From Diphasiastrum complanatum (taxonomy: Eukaryota; Streptophyta; Lycopodiopsida; Lycopodiales; Lycopodiaceae): 64,000 nt of DNA. A model generated the notes under the pieces. It did no database searches. It was not told the origin of the DNA and saw only the letters and a list, made by a program, of their open reading frames with translations. The position numbers were made by a program, and so were the translations under genes. The DNA is taken from NCBI GenBank assembly GCA_029204225.1, contig CM055106.1, positions 15,506,778 through 15,570,777 on the forward strand, given 5' to 3'. Below are positions 1 to 10,800 of this stretch, one piece after another (the stretch's first letter is position 1; each line of letters starts with the position of its first letter).

Positions 1-110
1 TGCTCTTCCACTTCCATAGGCTCTTTCCCTTTACTAAACTCCAAGGCTTCTGTTTCCAGTTCGTCAATGTCTCTCTCCGGGGGTTGATCAGGTCCCTGAG
101 GAGTGGTCAT
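1..110 (-). pseudogene. Start of a Ty3/gypsy-type gag, cut by the window edge
   Basis: A minus-strand ATG at 108-110 opens a frame of 36 codons that runs off the left edge with no stop. It begins M-T-T-P-Q-G-P-D-Q-P-P and is rich in Pro, Glu and Asp, as the first residues of plant gag proteins often are. It follows, in minus orientation, an LTR (1003-1328), a primer-binding site (989-1001) and a leader of about 880 bp, which is the order expected for the 5' part of an LTR retrotransposon. I infer gag from this position; the visible residues alone have no diagnostic domain. Whether the frame is intact beyond the edge cannot be seen. Confidence 0.5.
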
Positions 111-1002
111 TTTCGGAACGGAAAAAGATGTACCTTAGATTCTGACTAGAACAAGAAGAAAGATTGACTGAAACTGGGAAAAACAAAAAGGTAGAGTACT
201 TAGCTCTATCTCAGGTCTGTACTTCCAAAGAAAAAGCAAGAAAACTCCTCAGTCTTTCTGTGGTTGACAAAACTGGCTCCCCAAACTGCATGCAGGATCC
301 GCTGCAAGGAGGAACTGATTGAAGGTAGTCTAGAAGATTTAGCTTCAGATTGGCCGAAAAACCCTGGCTGTTTGGTTGTAAGCTGGTTATTACTAAAATA
401 ACTCTCGAATTTCCTCCAAAAAAGGGTGAAAAAAACAGCCTATAAACGGCGGTGAATAGCCTGCTTTCCGATTTGGAAGCGATTAGGAGCTATAGCTGAA
501 GTAGGTCGCCCTAATCTCAGGATTCTTTGTTCCAAATTTCAGGTCAAACGGACAAAAACCCAAAAAGTTATGTGCCTTCAACTGAAACAACCCTGAAAAA
601 CGTCCAAAAACTGATTTTTTGCGATATCTCCGCAACCACAGCTCCAAATCAGGTGAAATCAAGCTGGTTGAGGGCGCCCTAATGTTGTCCACCTACTGCC
701 AAAATCTCAGAATGATCCAACAACTATAGGAGAAGTTATGATCAACTAAAGTGCTGAATTTTCCCCCTTTCTAGGCAGCGATGGACCTGTAGAACGTTTT
801 TGAGAAGTCTGATCCAAAAACCGCAAATCAATCGATTTTTTGGGCTGGAACAGCAACACTAGAGGTTCTGTAACACCTTAAGAAGCTGTCTCCACCTTTT
901 CCCCCACCAAAATCCTCAAGAAACAAGCAAAAATTGAAGATTTCTCCACTTTCTCTCTCTAGAACGAGCCATTCTCTCTCTAGAACGAGGCTTTGATACC
1001 AG
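111..1002 (-). other. Untranslated leader and primer-binding site of the left-edge retroelement
   Basis: No long frame is convincing here. The plus strand at 989-1001 reads ggctttgatacca, whose complement TGGTATCAAAGCC matches the initiator-Met tRNA primer-binding site used by many plant LTR retrotransposons. The stretch between it and the gag start at 110 is the leader. The doublet tctctctctagaacga occurs twice at 951-986 and again in the related leader at 4998-5030, which ties these leaders to one family. Confidence 0.55.
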
Positions 1003-1328
1003 TGTTAGAGATCTAGACACCATAGTAGGGCAAATACTAACTGATCCACCCAGCCTTGCCTAGCCCAGTGTGAGGACTGGTAGCATGCGTACTACCAAGT
1101 GCCGGCCACGTGGCACTGACGTGGTTGACTGCACGTCGGCACCCAACGTGGGGGCCTATCCTACTGACAAGGTCCCTAGGTTGTTTTAGGCCCGCCATGG
1201 CTATGGTCCGTGCCGAGGCACGCTACTCACACTATGTTGCCCTGTCGGACGTGTACGCTGGACACGCCCCTGACTATGGTATCTGACCTCCGGTGTTCTC
1301 TAGGGTTCGGTACTGGTTACAGGCTCGT
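1003..1328 (-). repeat. LTR (5' LTR of the left-edge element)
   Basis: On the minus strand this segment starts TGTTACGAGCC and ends CTCTAACA, the TG...CA form of an LTR, and is followed after one base by the primer-binding site at 989-1001. Its left neighbour on the plus strand (1329 onward) is integrase coding sequence of another element, so this LTR appears inserted into, or recombined with, that integrase. No second LTR of this element is in the window. The boundaries rest on the TG/CA ends only. Confidence 0.55.
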
Positions 1329-1875
1329 AACACTAGTGCTGCAAAGTTTCTGACTTAGATGCAACAGAAGCTAGAGATGGCACAAGATAACTTGTCCAAG
1401 GCTATAGCCAGGGCAGAAAGTTAATAGTCGTGAGAACCATACGGGAATTTAAGAAAGGAGATCGGGTGTATTTACTAGTCCCTTGAAGTCGAAAGTGCTA
1501 CACACTAGAAAGTGCGCCAAGTTATCTCCTAGATATTGTGGATCATGGTTGATTATTAAGAAGGTCAGCCAAGTAGCTTACAAGCTACAGCTACCTATGG
1601 GATGCAAGGTGCATCCAATGTTTCATGTCAACAAACTTAAGAAATGTTTGCACGATGGCGATAGGCTGGTCGAAGGTCTAGTATCTCTGGAGGAGAAAGA
1701 CACCACAAGTTATGGGCCAGAGAGAGTCCTAGATCAGAGGGAGCGATGTTTGAGGAATCGTCTCCTCCAGGAGTATCTACTGGCTTGGAAAGGGTATCCT
1801 TTATCTGATGCTACCTGGAAGACTCGCCAAGTGTTGCGGAAGTCTTACCCAGAGTTTGTCATCGAGGATCGATGA
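1329..1875 (+). pseudogene. Ty3/gypsy chromovirus integrase C-terminus with chromodomain
   Basis: The plus strand encodes the integrase tail of a chromovirus. About 1356-1430 reads M-Q-Q-K-L-E-M-A-Q and downstream residues, the helix before the C-terminal domain, then stops break the frame near 1424. From 1483 a 130-codon frame carries LSPRYCGSW, AYKLQLP and HPMFHVNKLKK, typical of the GPY/F-type C-terminal domain, then a chromodomain-like end with LLAWKGYPLSDATW. The frame ends with TGA at 1873-1875, right before a purine-rich tract and an LTR. It is a fragment: the integrase core and all upstream pol are missing. This tail normally helps target integration to chromatin. Confidence 0.85.
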
Positions 1876-1877
1876 CT

Positions 1878-1896
1878 TGCCAAAAGAGGGAAGGAT
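1878..1896 (+). other. Polypurine tract before LTR
   Basis: The tract caaaagagggaaggat lies between the chromodomain stop and the TGTCGACG start of the LTR at 1897. This is where the plus-strand primer of reverse transcription sits in a Ty3/gypsy element. It makes the integrase at 1329-1875 the 3' end of one element whose 3' LTR is 1897-2284. Confidence 0.6.
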
Positions 1897-2284
1897 TGTC
1901 GACGCCAGGAGTGCTCTAGCACAATCCTAGCAGGACCGGTTACTAGGGGCCAAGGGCCATGGTATTGGCCACGGCTAGTAACCAGGGTCCAGGACACCAA
2001 GGGACCAGTTGGGTCCAGTGACCCGGTGTGACCACCTAACAAGATGTCAGTAGACGGAGTTATGACTGCATGGACCCTAGTCGTCAACAGCGGAGATGCC
2101 TCTGCAAGACGATGAGCAGCTAGCCGGCAGTTAGCTGGGGTGATCATTAGTGTCACAGGTCCATGACGGGGCTTGGGGGTGGTGCCTCAAAGCCAGGCAC
2201 TGGTTAAGGGTAGTGGATTTCATGGAACCAAGACGACTGATCACCCCTGCATGGCAGCCATGTGTCCTAGATTGGAGTGCAACA
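1897..2284 (+). repeat. LTR shared between an upstream integrase and a downstream leader
   Basis: The segment starts TGTCGACGCC after a polypurine tract and ends GTGCAACA just before a primer-binding site TGGTATCAGAGCC (2287-2299). So it acts as 3' LTR for the integrase to its left and as 5' LTR for the leader and gag to its right, the arrangement left when two tandem copies share an LTR. An inverted, longer copy lies at 5042-5536; about 100 bp next to the primer-binding-site end are missing here relative to that copy. Confidence 0.7.
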
Positions 2285-3421
2285 TTTGGTATCAGAGCCT
2301 CGTTCTAGAGAGAGAATGTGGAGAAATCTCTGATTTTGAAGGATTCTTGGAGGATTTGAAGGGGAAAGGGAGACAGCAAATTAGGTGTTTGGGGACCTCC
2401 ATCGCAGCTGCTCCTGCCCATTCCAGCAACTGAAATCGGATTTCTTGGCTCAAGCACCCTTCTACAGTCCATCGCAACTGGAACAGAACTTCTCTAGCTG
2501 TTTGGAGAAAAAAAGGGAGAGAGACAATGTAAAAGAGGTTCAGCGCCCAGCTGCAGCAGTCTATTTTGGCCCAGCGCCCTCCTAGAAAAACAGTGGTTCA
2601 GTGTTTTTTTAAGAGATTTTTCGTTTTTTTCCATCAGCAGGTCCATCACTGCTGTGAAAAGGTAGCTACTATTGAGGTTCAGCTAAAAATCAGCATCTCC
2701 ACAAGGCTATCAATTCGCTACTGCTCTGGAGAAGAGCAGGAATCGTGCTTATGACTTGCAGTTGCTTCATCGCTGCCTTGCTGCCTCCATTCTGAGTTTT
2801 AGACCTGCACTTGAGCTATCGTTGCCCTGATCTGCAGTTAGCACAGACCGTTGCACTTCCTACAGGTCCATTGCACCTGTTTCAAGTCTGCCGTACCTGT
2901 TTGCAGCTTCATCGCTGCATTTTCACCACCCATCCCAGTTGCTCCATCGCTGCAGTTTCAGCGGCCACCTGTAATCCGCCTGAATTTGCTTGCAAAGTAA
3001 CCAGACCTGTCAGAGTTGGGTAGACCATCGTTCGTCTGAGCTTACCTCCAGCGCTGCATCTCCAAAAAAAAATTTCTACAGCAAAGGGGACCGTCTCTAG
3101 CTGCAATCCAGTACTGCTGTCTCAGTGCAATTTTTTCAGCTCTATAGCAGGGAGTCATCATTTCCCACTATTCCTTTTGTCCTTTTTCTAAATGTATTTG
3201 TGTTTAATCTTCAATTTACTGCACCCAGTGATGAGGGTTGTGTTAACCTGCTTGTGTATATTTAGAGCATACCTGTGTTAGTACCCAGTTCGTCGTCGTT
3301 TCCAGTTAGTAACAGTCAGTAGACAAAATTGTTGTTTCCTTTTTCCCATATAACTTCCAGCTTTCTCCTTGTTTCGCTTTTCTGCCAAGTACGTTGCATT
3401 CTTGTACTTCTGTTTGTAATT
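2285..3421 (+). other. Primer-binding site and leader of the fold-back element
   Basis: TGGTATCAGAGCC at 2287-2299 is the initiator-Met tRNA primer-binding site. The following 1.1 kb has no credible frame: the short ORFs here overlap in several frames and translate to low-information sequence. The part from 2285 to about 2914 is repeated in inverted orientation at 4437-5041. This is the untranslated leader between LTR and gag. Confidence 0.6.
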
Positions 3422-4435
3422 ATGGCTGATGATAGAGTCGATATCCCAACCAGTCCTTCAGTTTCCCTTCACTCCACCAGCCAGTCCTGACCATGATCGT
3501 AATCCTAGTACGGTGATGACGAGTCAGCCTGCAAGTATCCCTCCGTCCGTGCAGGTTCGCATGGACAGTATGGATAGAAACATGGAAGAGATGCGTGCTT
3601 TGTTATCTTCCATGGCTGGAAATTACACGTCTTCTTCTCGGTATCCTCCGCCGTACCCGTTGCAATTCCCTTCTCAGAAGTCGCCCCAGTTCCCATTCCA
3701 TCCTCCGGACGACCTGTGAATACTGATTTCCCAGATGATAAAGACATAAAACCTGCAAAATATGTTGGAAATAACCCATAGAGAACCACTAATGTGGTAG
3801 ATCAGTGGTTGCATAAATGGGAAGAGTATTTTGTTTTTAAAAGAGCTCCAACCGATGAGGGTTGGAGAATTCGGAAAGCGGCTTCCCATTTTACTAATTT
3901 TGCTAACAGGTAGTGGCAGAAATTGCTCAAGTCAATCAAACTAGTGCCCAACCACCTGGGTTGGATTCAAGCGGGCCTTAAGGGCTAAGTTCATTCCTCC
4001 ACACGAGCATGTACATGCGACACATGCATGGTTTTTGTACCATCAGAAATACTACAAAGTGTAGGAATAATATGTTGATAGGTACAGGGAAGTGCTTATC
4101 AAGATTCGAGAAGAAATTGCAGAGTGGCTTGTGGTACACAAGTTTGTGTTTGGTCGTCTGGAAGAGTTTTTTGAAAAGTCGTAAGGAGGTGCCCCATTTT
4201 TTGAAGGGGTGCACCTCGCTCGAATCCCATTAGCCGGAGTATTGAAACCTGTAGGTAAAGGGAGCTCAGGAAGGAGGCCCAGGCCGCATGTGCTAAATGC
4301 ACATTGTAAGACCTTGGAACAAGCAGTTGCGACGGCTCTCAAGTACGAAGGCAATGTCAGAAACAAGCCCGATTCTGGAGTGCCTTTTATGCACCAGAAG
4401 AAGGGGTTGGACAGCCAAGGGGCGCTGAAACTGTA
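3422..4435 (+). pseudogene. Decayed Ty3/gypsy gag
   Basis: A frame opens at ATG 3422 (M-A-D-D-R-V-D-I-P) and continues, after a frameshift near 3440, to about 3719 with a Pro-rich N-terminus and a short helix (VRMDSMDRNMEEMRALL). Further frames give QWLHKWEEYFVFKRAP (3797-3850) and GWRIRKAASHFTNFANR (3859-3910), which resemble the capsid region of plant gag. The last part (4209-4435) has TLEQAVATALKYE, also gag-like. Stops and shifts separate all pieces, so no protein can be made. The sequence ends abruptly at 4435 where an inverted leader begins; the zinc knuckle, protease and pol are absent. Confidence 0.65.
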
Positions 4436-4436
4436 G

Positions 4437-5041
4437 CGATGAAGCTGCAAACAGGTACGGCAGACCTGAAACAGGTGCAATGGACCTCTAGGGAGTGCAA
4501 TGGTCTGTGTTGACTGCAGAACAGGGCAACAATAGCTGAAGTGCAGGTCTAAAACTCAGAATGGAGGCAGCAAGGCAACGATGAAGCTTGTGGAGATGCT
4601 GATTTTTAGCTGAACCTCAGCAGTAGCTACCTTTTCACAGCAGTGATGGACCTGCTGATGGAAAAAACGGAAAATCCCTTAAAAAAACACTGAACCATTG
4701 TTTTTCTAGGAGGGCACTGGGCCAAAGTAGACTGCTGCAGCTGGGCGCTGAACCTCTTACTCTTAAGAACTGTCTCTCTCGCCTTTTCTTTCTCCAAACA
4801 GCTAGAAAAGTTTTGTTCCAGCTGCGATGGACTGTAGGATGGTGCTTGAGCCAAGAAATCTGATTTCTGGTAGCTGGAATGGGCAGGAGCAGCTGCGATG
4901 GAGGTCCCTAAACACCTAATTTGCTGTCTCCCTCACTTCTCCCCTTCAAATCCTCCAGGAATCCTGCTAAATCAGAGATTTCTCCACGTTCTCTCTCTAG
5001 AACGGGGCATTCACTCTCTAGAACGGGGCTCTGATACCAAA
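4437..5041 (-). repeat. Inverted copy of the leader (2285-2914)
   Basis: Read on the minus strand, 5041 down to 4437 repeats the leader found on the plus strand at 2285-2914, including the primer-binding site (plus strand ggctctgatacca at 5026-5038) and, at the far end, the sequence around the leader gcacctgtttcaag. Similarity is plain by eye over the whole length with small indels. With the inverted LTR it forms one arm of a fold-back structure whose loop is the gag relic. Confidence 0.75.
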
Positions 5042-5536
5042 TGTTGCACTCCAATCTCCATGAGCTCCCCAAAACTCTGATGGTCGGTGTGTAGAATGAT
5101 CCACCCAACCATAGCTGCCCTCCTCTTGAGTCTATCTTATTACTATTTTGGGCCTAGGACACATGGCTGCCATGTAGGGGTGATAAGTGCCCATGGTTCC
5201 ATGAAATCCACTACTCGTAACCAGTGCCTGGCTCTGAGGCATCACCCACAAGCCCCGTCATGGACCTGTGACACTAACAATCACCCCAGCTAACTGTCGG
5301 CTAGTTGTTTGTCCTGCAGAGGCATCTCCACTACCGACGACTAGGGTCCATGCAGTCATAACTCCGCCTACTGACATCATGTCAGGCGGTCACACAAAGT
5401 CACTGCTTGTGACGCACCAGACCCAACTGGTCCCCTGGTGTCCATCCCGGTTACTAGCCGTGGCCAATACCATGGCCCTCGACCCCTAGTAACCGGTCGT
5501 ACCAAGACTGTGCTAGAGCACAACTGGCGTCTAGCA
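5042..5536 (-). repeat. Inverted LTR, partner of 1897-2284
   Basis: On the minus strand this starts TGCTAGACGCC and ends GGAGTGCAACA at the primer-binding site. It matches the LTR at 1897-2284 but is about 107 bp longer; the extra part (about 5060-5160 on the plus strand) lies near the primer-binding-site end. This longer version is probably nearer the full LTR. What follows at 5537 on the plus strand is unrelated to the integrase at the other arm. Confidence 0.7.
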
Positions 5537-6332
5537 GTGCTCTTCAATGGCCCTTGGGCCCTCTTCATGTCCATCCAACCGTTGCTTCCCATCCTACGGC
5601 CCTAGTGCTCTCAGCCTCCACCGTAGATCTTTCACATTCTTGATCCAACGGTCTTCACTAGCCTCACGTGCCGAAACGAATCCTTAGGTACGCGAGACCC
5701 TTCCAAATGCTACGCTGCACTCTCCTTCAGTGCGCGCGCATGGCCTTGAGCTCTTCCTCCACAGCCATCTCTCTCTTCTTCTTCTTGCTAGGTTTTTTCT
5801 TCTTCACAGCTACCTCTTGTGGATTGATCCAGCACCTGCTCTCTTCCACGGCCAGTCACGGCCTCTTGCAGGCACTATGCTGATACTCGGGAGCCCTCAC
5901 TCGGCCACTGACAACTTAGGAAATGATGCTCTATAGGGAAAGATCTTGCACTTTTTGCCTATAAACCCTAGCCTTGAGAGGAATAAAAGTTTAATGGGTT
6001 TCACTCAAACTTTTTCTGAGCTTTCTCTTACAGCCTTTTGTCCTACCTAGGTCACCCTACCTCTGCCTCAGTAATTCAATTTATCACTTGTCGATCGCTG
6101 TGGAATTGACTGAAAACAATCCACTTTTTAATAAATTCGCTAATAACTCATGGAATAAGAAAATTCCACAGTTTCCTCAGTTTTTCATCCAATCATTCCC
6201 TGTAAATTGCTATGGCTTTCCTACAATTCGGACTGACTGATAGCCAAATCAACCGCTACCAGTTCTTCGAATTCTCTTAGAATTCGATGCTTAGCTGACT
6301 TCAAACTGCTTCCAACCTAGGCTCTAATACAA
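5537..6332. other. Unassigned sequence, ending in a degenerate primer-binding site
   Basis: No gene is evident. A CT-rich stretch at 5755-5830 gives hydrophobic shadow ORFs in two frames and is not convincing. At 6320-6332 the plus strand reads ggctctaatacaa, a degenerate reverse complement of the initiator-Met primer-binding site, followed by tgtcacag at 6333. This suggests the 5' end of a further minus-strand LTR element, whose leader would be within 5.6-6.3 kb. Confidence 0.3.
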
Positions 6333-7339
6333 TGTCACAGATCGTTCGTGCAGTTTACAATAGCTACATCCATAGGCTAATCATGAATCGGATTCAACAA
6401 GCATAAGTAGAGAGTACACAGCAACCCCAAGAAACTTGCATGAACTGTATATACACAAAAGAGAGAAAAGTAGTACATGAAGACAATCTTAATTTGGGGG
6501 GTACCGCTACATGGCAAATCGGTCCCCGTTATAGGACGCATGTCCCAACTCCCTACTAACCATGTTAAGAAACATACTGACGCGTACTGTGTATATAGAG
6601 CAATGTAGGAAAACTACTAAAAACAGCAACACTAGTCGAGTGTTCAGATAAACTAAACTTACATATTCTGACAATACAAGGGAATCTGGTGGAATAGCTT
6701 GCTATATAAAAAGGGGATTTAGAAAGATGGTGCAAATAGTTAAGGACGACAAACATAAAAAAAACTATATGGGCATTATATGGGAGGAACTTATTGTCAT
6801 GGGAAAACTCATTTCGCCAACTTTTTTCATGGGGAAACGCATCTCCCACAACTCTACATTTCCCCAACTAGGTAAATGCCCAAGGAAACGTTTTGGGAAA
6901 CCGTTTTCTCATTTGGGGAAATCAATTGCCCCATAACAAGACTCGTATCATGGCCAAATTTGACCATTTATAGTAAATTTTTAGGAGCCTTATTGACTTC
7001 ATATTTCACCATAATTTCTCTCCCTTGCAATATAGATTACTCTCTGTCAATATCTCCCTCTCTTCTACATTCACTATCATAATTACCTTGCACTAGTTTG
7101 CTTTTGTGATGTTGTGGCCTTTCCCAGTTTCCATATGTTGTTTCTCAATTATCATCTCCTGTTTCCCGAGGTAGTCCTCATTTCTTAGGTGGGACCTGTT
7201 TCCCAAAACTATGGTGGAGTTAAAACATGGCACATATGGTAACATACATGGCAAGCTTGCTACTTCACACCACCTTAATCTCCTATCTAAAAGCATAGTG
7301 ATCTTACATGTGATATATTCTTCCACTCAACAAGAGATA
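6333..7339. other. Possible LTR start on the minus strand; otherwise no gene seen
   Basis: The TGTCACAG at 6333 adjoining a degenerate primer-binding site is the only structural sign. The rest is AT-rich, with the runs ggggaaacg/tttggggaaatc near 6830-6920 repeated loosely. No frame here resembles a known protein, and the far LTR boundary cannot be placed. Confidence 0.25.
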
Positions 7340-8380
7340 TTTAGGAACTCTCCACAGGAGGAAATATTATATCGGTAGGAGAATTTAATGCAAGAAGCGT
7401 CAATCACAATAGAATGTACAAATCCAATATGGATGGAAGAATCGAAGGAAGACAATTACGAACTTTAGCAATGGGCAAGAATCTTTTACCATAATTCTAG
7501 AATAAGAACAATGGAAAAGCTATCTTCTTACTTTGTTCAAATGTTTTGATCTTCAAATATGTTATGGTTAATCTCTGTTTGAAGGTACATGAAATTAACA
7601 TGGAGAACAAAAGCAAAGCAAAAATTTAGTCAACTACCTTATCACCCATTGCAAAACTACTTATATAAAGCATGTGGCACAACTTCAAAATTGGAAGCAT
7701 ATACAAGGGAAAAGAGGACAATTTTTAAAGAAGAACAAAAAGCATCAAATGAGGAGCTTGTATCAAGATCCAAAGACACTACATGCCACAAAGTGCCAAA
7801 AACGAAACGTTAAATGGCAAGAAATGCGAGTGTACATCAAAAGTCTTATGAGAAAGAACCAGACCCAATATTCAATGGAGTTTTTCCTAGAAGGAATGGA
7901 GGACTTGATTTCATTAACAGATATGAAGCTTGGGGTTGCACGCCTAGCTAATGAAAAAAGCTCAAAACTTGTAAGGTTTAACATCTGAGATGCTGAAATG
8001 GGGAGGGACAAGAGATTAGTGGAAGTAACAAAGCCTTTTTAAGCAAAGTTTCCTAAGTAAGCGGTAGCAATACAAAATTGTCCCGATCTTTAAAGAAGGA
8101 AGGAACTACAAGACAATAATTGTAGCAATCTACAAGCAAAGTTATAGTTTTCAAATATAGAGAGAAATTAAGTGACTGCGTCCAGGAAAACAGAGCTCAA
8201 GTACAAACTTGGGCTTCTTTTTTAGGCAAAGGTATTCCACAATGGATTGCCTAGTCGGCCTCAGAGCAGTCTCAAAAGGTGCACAATGCACTCTCTTGCT
8301 ATGTCATTGATTCAAAAAAGCCTTTGACAAAGTTTCCACAAAGAAGCTTTGGGAGAGAATTTAAAGGCTGAATGTGCCCT
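7340..8380 (+). pseudogene. LINE (non-LTR retrotransposon) endonuclease/reverse transcriptase relic
   Basis: Broken plus-strand frames show a LINE order. At 7360-7440 the translation gives GEFNARSVNH, close to the GDFNAR motif of the AP endonuclease. At 7870-8010 it gives EFFLEG and, in another frame, SAEMLKWGG, resembling the linker before RT. At 8075-8140 VPIFKEGRNYKTI and at 8215-8290 YSTMDCLVGLRAVSKG match RT blocks upstream of the catalytic site, and at 8305-8360 FKKAFDKVSTKKLWERI matches the FKKAFD block with the first catalytic Asp position. Several frameshifts and stops are visible and the YxDD block is absent, so the copy is dead and truncated. It lies downstream of the last visible ATP synthase exon, possibly inside an intron of that gene. 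Confidence 0.7.
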
Positions 8381-8816
8381 TCGAATAATAGAGCATGCAA
8401 TTTTCAATAGCAACATTGGAATTGAACAGGATTGCCTTCTCTCTTTGAGCCTCTTTGTGTTATGGACACAGTTCCATACTTCTCTAGTATCTATATACAT
8501 GACCAGCGATCACTTTTGAGACTCGCAACTATTTTAGGTATCATTTTATTATCTATGGGCCATACTTCTAAAACAAACTTACAAATGTTATTGAATGGCC
8601 CTAGAGAGGTCATTGTTCTAGTCAACATGCAAACTTGCCACATCAGCAAAATTCATATTTTTGTCTTTTTGGCATCAATAAAAGGTTGATAGGAAATTAA
8701 GAAACTAAGGAAAACTGGTGGAACAAGAGAAGAAACTACCTTATAAATAACGCCAACATATAGCTTTCAGAAACAAAGTGCTATGAATTTATACAAAAAT
8801 CATAGTCTTTTTGTAC
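8381..8816. other. No feature; probably intron 3 of the ATP synthase gene
   Basis: The minus-strand intron starts at 8816 with GTACAA. I searched the rest of the sequence to the left for the next expected beta-subunit exon (the P-loop GGAGVGKT region) and found none on the minus strand. Confidence 0.4.
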
Positions 8817-10800
8817 CTTGATCCCTGTCACCAAAATCTCTTGCTCAGTTCCCTGATCTGTAAATGCAGGTGCCTCCCGGTGGATGGGTAGGAAGTTCTC
8901 TGAACCTGCAGAATCAATGATAGCAATCAATGGAAACGTACTTACAAGCCATGTATCTAACAAAAAAATTTTAACTCTACAATTAGAATGGCATCACCGG
9001 CAACCACAAATGCAATCAGGCAAAACTTGAATCAAGAAGCAGCCCTATAATCCACCAACAATGTTTGGTACAAGGTTTGACTTTAGCATACTTAATTCGC
9101 CACGCTCGTCGATGGGCTCACCAATGACATTCATGATTCGGCCCAATGTTGCACGACCTACGGGAATCTGTGAAGGATACAATAAACTGTAATTGATTAA
9201 AAAATTCAGAAAGACAATGCTGTTTTCACACTACTGATACAAGCCTAAAAAAACAAAACGGACCTTTATTCTCAAGCCTAAAAGAGCATCAAGTGCCTCT
9301 TGAGAATATACTGTTGCTGTAAACAATATCAATCTGGATGTGACTTGGATTCCGTCGTGAACAAAGGAAAATGTATTCTCAAGAATCAAGCCTGAGAGAG
9401 CGGCAAGCGCCTTTCAATTATGTTGTGTTGCTGTAATTGATACCAATCTGGATTTGACTTGGATTTCTCTATAAGAAAAAGTGCAAAAACATCAGAAATT
9501 TTGAACTCTAATAATCAATCATAATTAGGACCTTGCCATAAAACTCACTGCCCTTAGCTATCCCTGTAAGGCCCAATATGGATTACTGGCAGTATGGATC
9601 CGTGCAAATATTATTCTCACATGTGGAAAATTAACCTGCTCTTATGGATCGTTAACCTGCCCAGAAGGTTCACAGCATAAACACTTGCTACGTGGTGATT
9701 TTTTGTCACTTACCCAATAAGCAAGACTGCAAAGGGATTGTGAATGCTATGCATACATCTGCTTACATTGGCATGCAACTAAAGATATTGGAAAGCCGAG
9801 CTCCTCGTAATTGTACAAATAACGTTGGCACTTGCATGTATGAATAATTTTCCTCGGCGAATATGGGATAACCTTATTCTCGCATGTGTTATTTCATTGT
9901 GACTGTCCTGGTTTGCATATGTAAGTAAATTTCATTGATCGATTGTGTGCCAATGCGACCATGGCAGAGTTTTATTCACGCAGGGTTACTTGTGATGACC
10001 GATGAATGACGTCCATATTCACAAGGGTAAATAAATTTCACTTAACAAATTTATGCAAATGCAAGCGTGGCAAAATCTTATCAACATGGCCATTGCCCAC
10101 ACTTATCGTGCCAATAAGTGACAATCAAAATCCTATCTACATGGGCATTGCCCACACTTATCATGCAACCACGGCTCGAAAAACAAAAAAAATCTACACA
10201 TATCTTGCTAACTCCAATCTCTTACATAAATAGATATGCCAGTGCACTAGCCCCATATCAAGCATTAAAAACAAAAATAAAAATAAAGATAAACGAGTCC
10301 ATTAGGTCAGAAATGCCAACCTTGATGGGGGATCCAGTGTTTAGGACCTTCTGACCACGGACGAGTCCATCAGTGGAGTCCATAGCAATTGTCCTGACAG
10401 TACTCTCACCCAGATGCTGAGCCACCTCCAGGACAATACGGATATTGTGGCCCTGAACCTCCAGGGCAGTGAGAATGGGGGGCAGCCCTTTTTCGAACTT
10501 CACATCCACCACGGCTCCGATCACCTGCGCAATGCTTCCCACACTGCCTATTCCTGTGAATTCCTTGTTGGTGGCAGACGCAGCTGCTGCTTCCTCTGCT
10601 GCCGCTGCTGCATAGGAGCGGGATCCGGCACGGGCGAGGGCTGTGGTGGGATGGAAGGGCAGCAGCCTGCTGCCAGGAATTGCGGCTGCATTGAGGAAAG
10701 ATCGGGTGGAAGACCTGCGAGAAGCTGCTGCCACGGCATTGTTACTGAGTCTGCGACCCCCGGAGCGCAGCAGGGCTGCGAGCGCCTTCCTGGAGGCCAT
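8817..10800 (-). CDS. ATP2: Mitochondrial F1-ATP synthase subunit beta, exons 1-3 (5' part only)
   Basis: Encodes the N-terminal part of the catalytic beta subunit of F1F0-ATP synthase, which makes ATP in the mitochondrial matrix. Exon 1 is 10321-10800 (160 codons), exon 2 9092-9167, exon 3 8817-8905; all introns are GT-AG (1153 and 186 bp) and the joins keep frame. Residues 1 to about 75 are an Ala/Arg/Ser-rich mitochondrial presequence ([17 protein letters not shown]), then [14 protein letters not shown] and [16 protein letters not shown] of the beta-barrel domain, [21 protein letters not shown] from exon 2 in part, and [10 protein letters not shown] with [10 protein letters not shown] in exon 3. 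I chose the ATG at 10798-10800 because its context (gccATGGc) is good and the presequence begins there; an upstream in-frame ATG is in low-complexity leader. The P-loop exon and everything after are not in the window. It may continue past the left edge through a long intron, or be truncated. The exons themselves show no defect. Confidence 0.9.
9274..9467. repeat. Diverged tandem duplication inside ATP synthase intron 1
   Basis: Two copies of a unit of about 80 bp lie at 9274-9353 and 9388-9467. Both begin caagcct, contain tgttgctgtaa in the middle and end caatctgga(t)tgacttggattc with substitutions. They are clearly related by eye but diverged, so the duplication is old. No coding potential is apparent. 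Confidence 0.7.
10069..10167. repeat. Short tandem duplication in intron 1 (about 41-bp unit)
   Basis: The unit caaaatc(c/t)tatc...cattgcccacacttatc(g/a)tgc occurs at 10069-10109 and 10127-10167, separated by 17 bp. Only a few bases differ. A looser relative may be present near 9945-9980. It lies in the first intron, 150-250 bp from the exon 1 splice donor. Confidence 0.7.
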
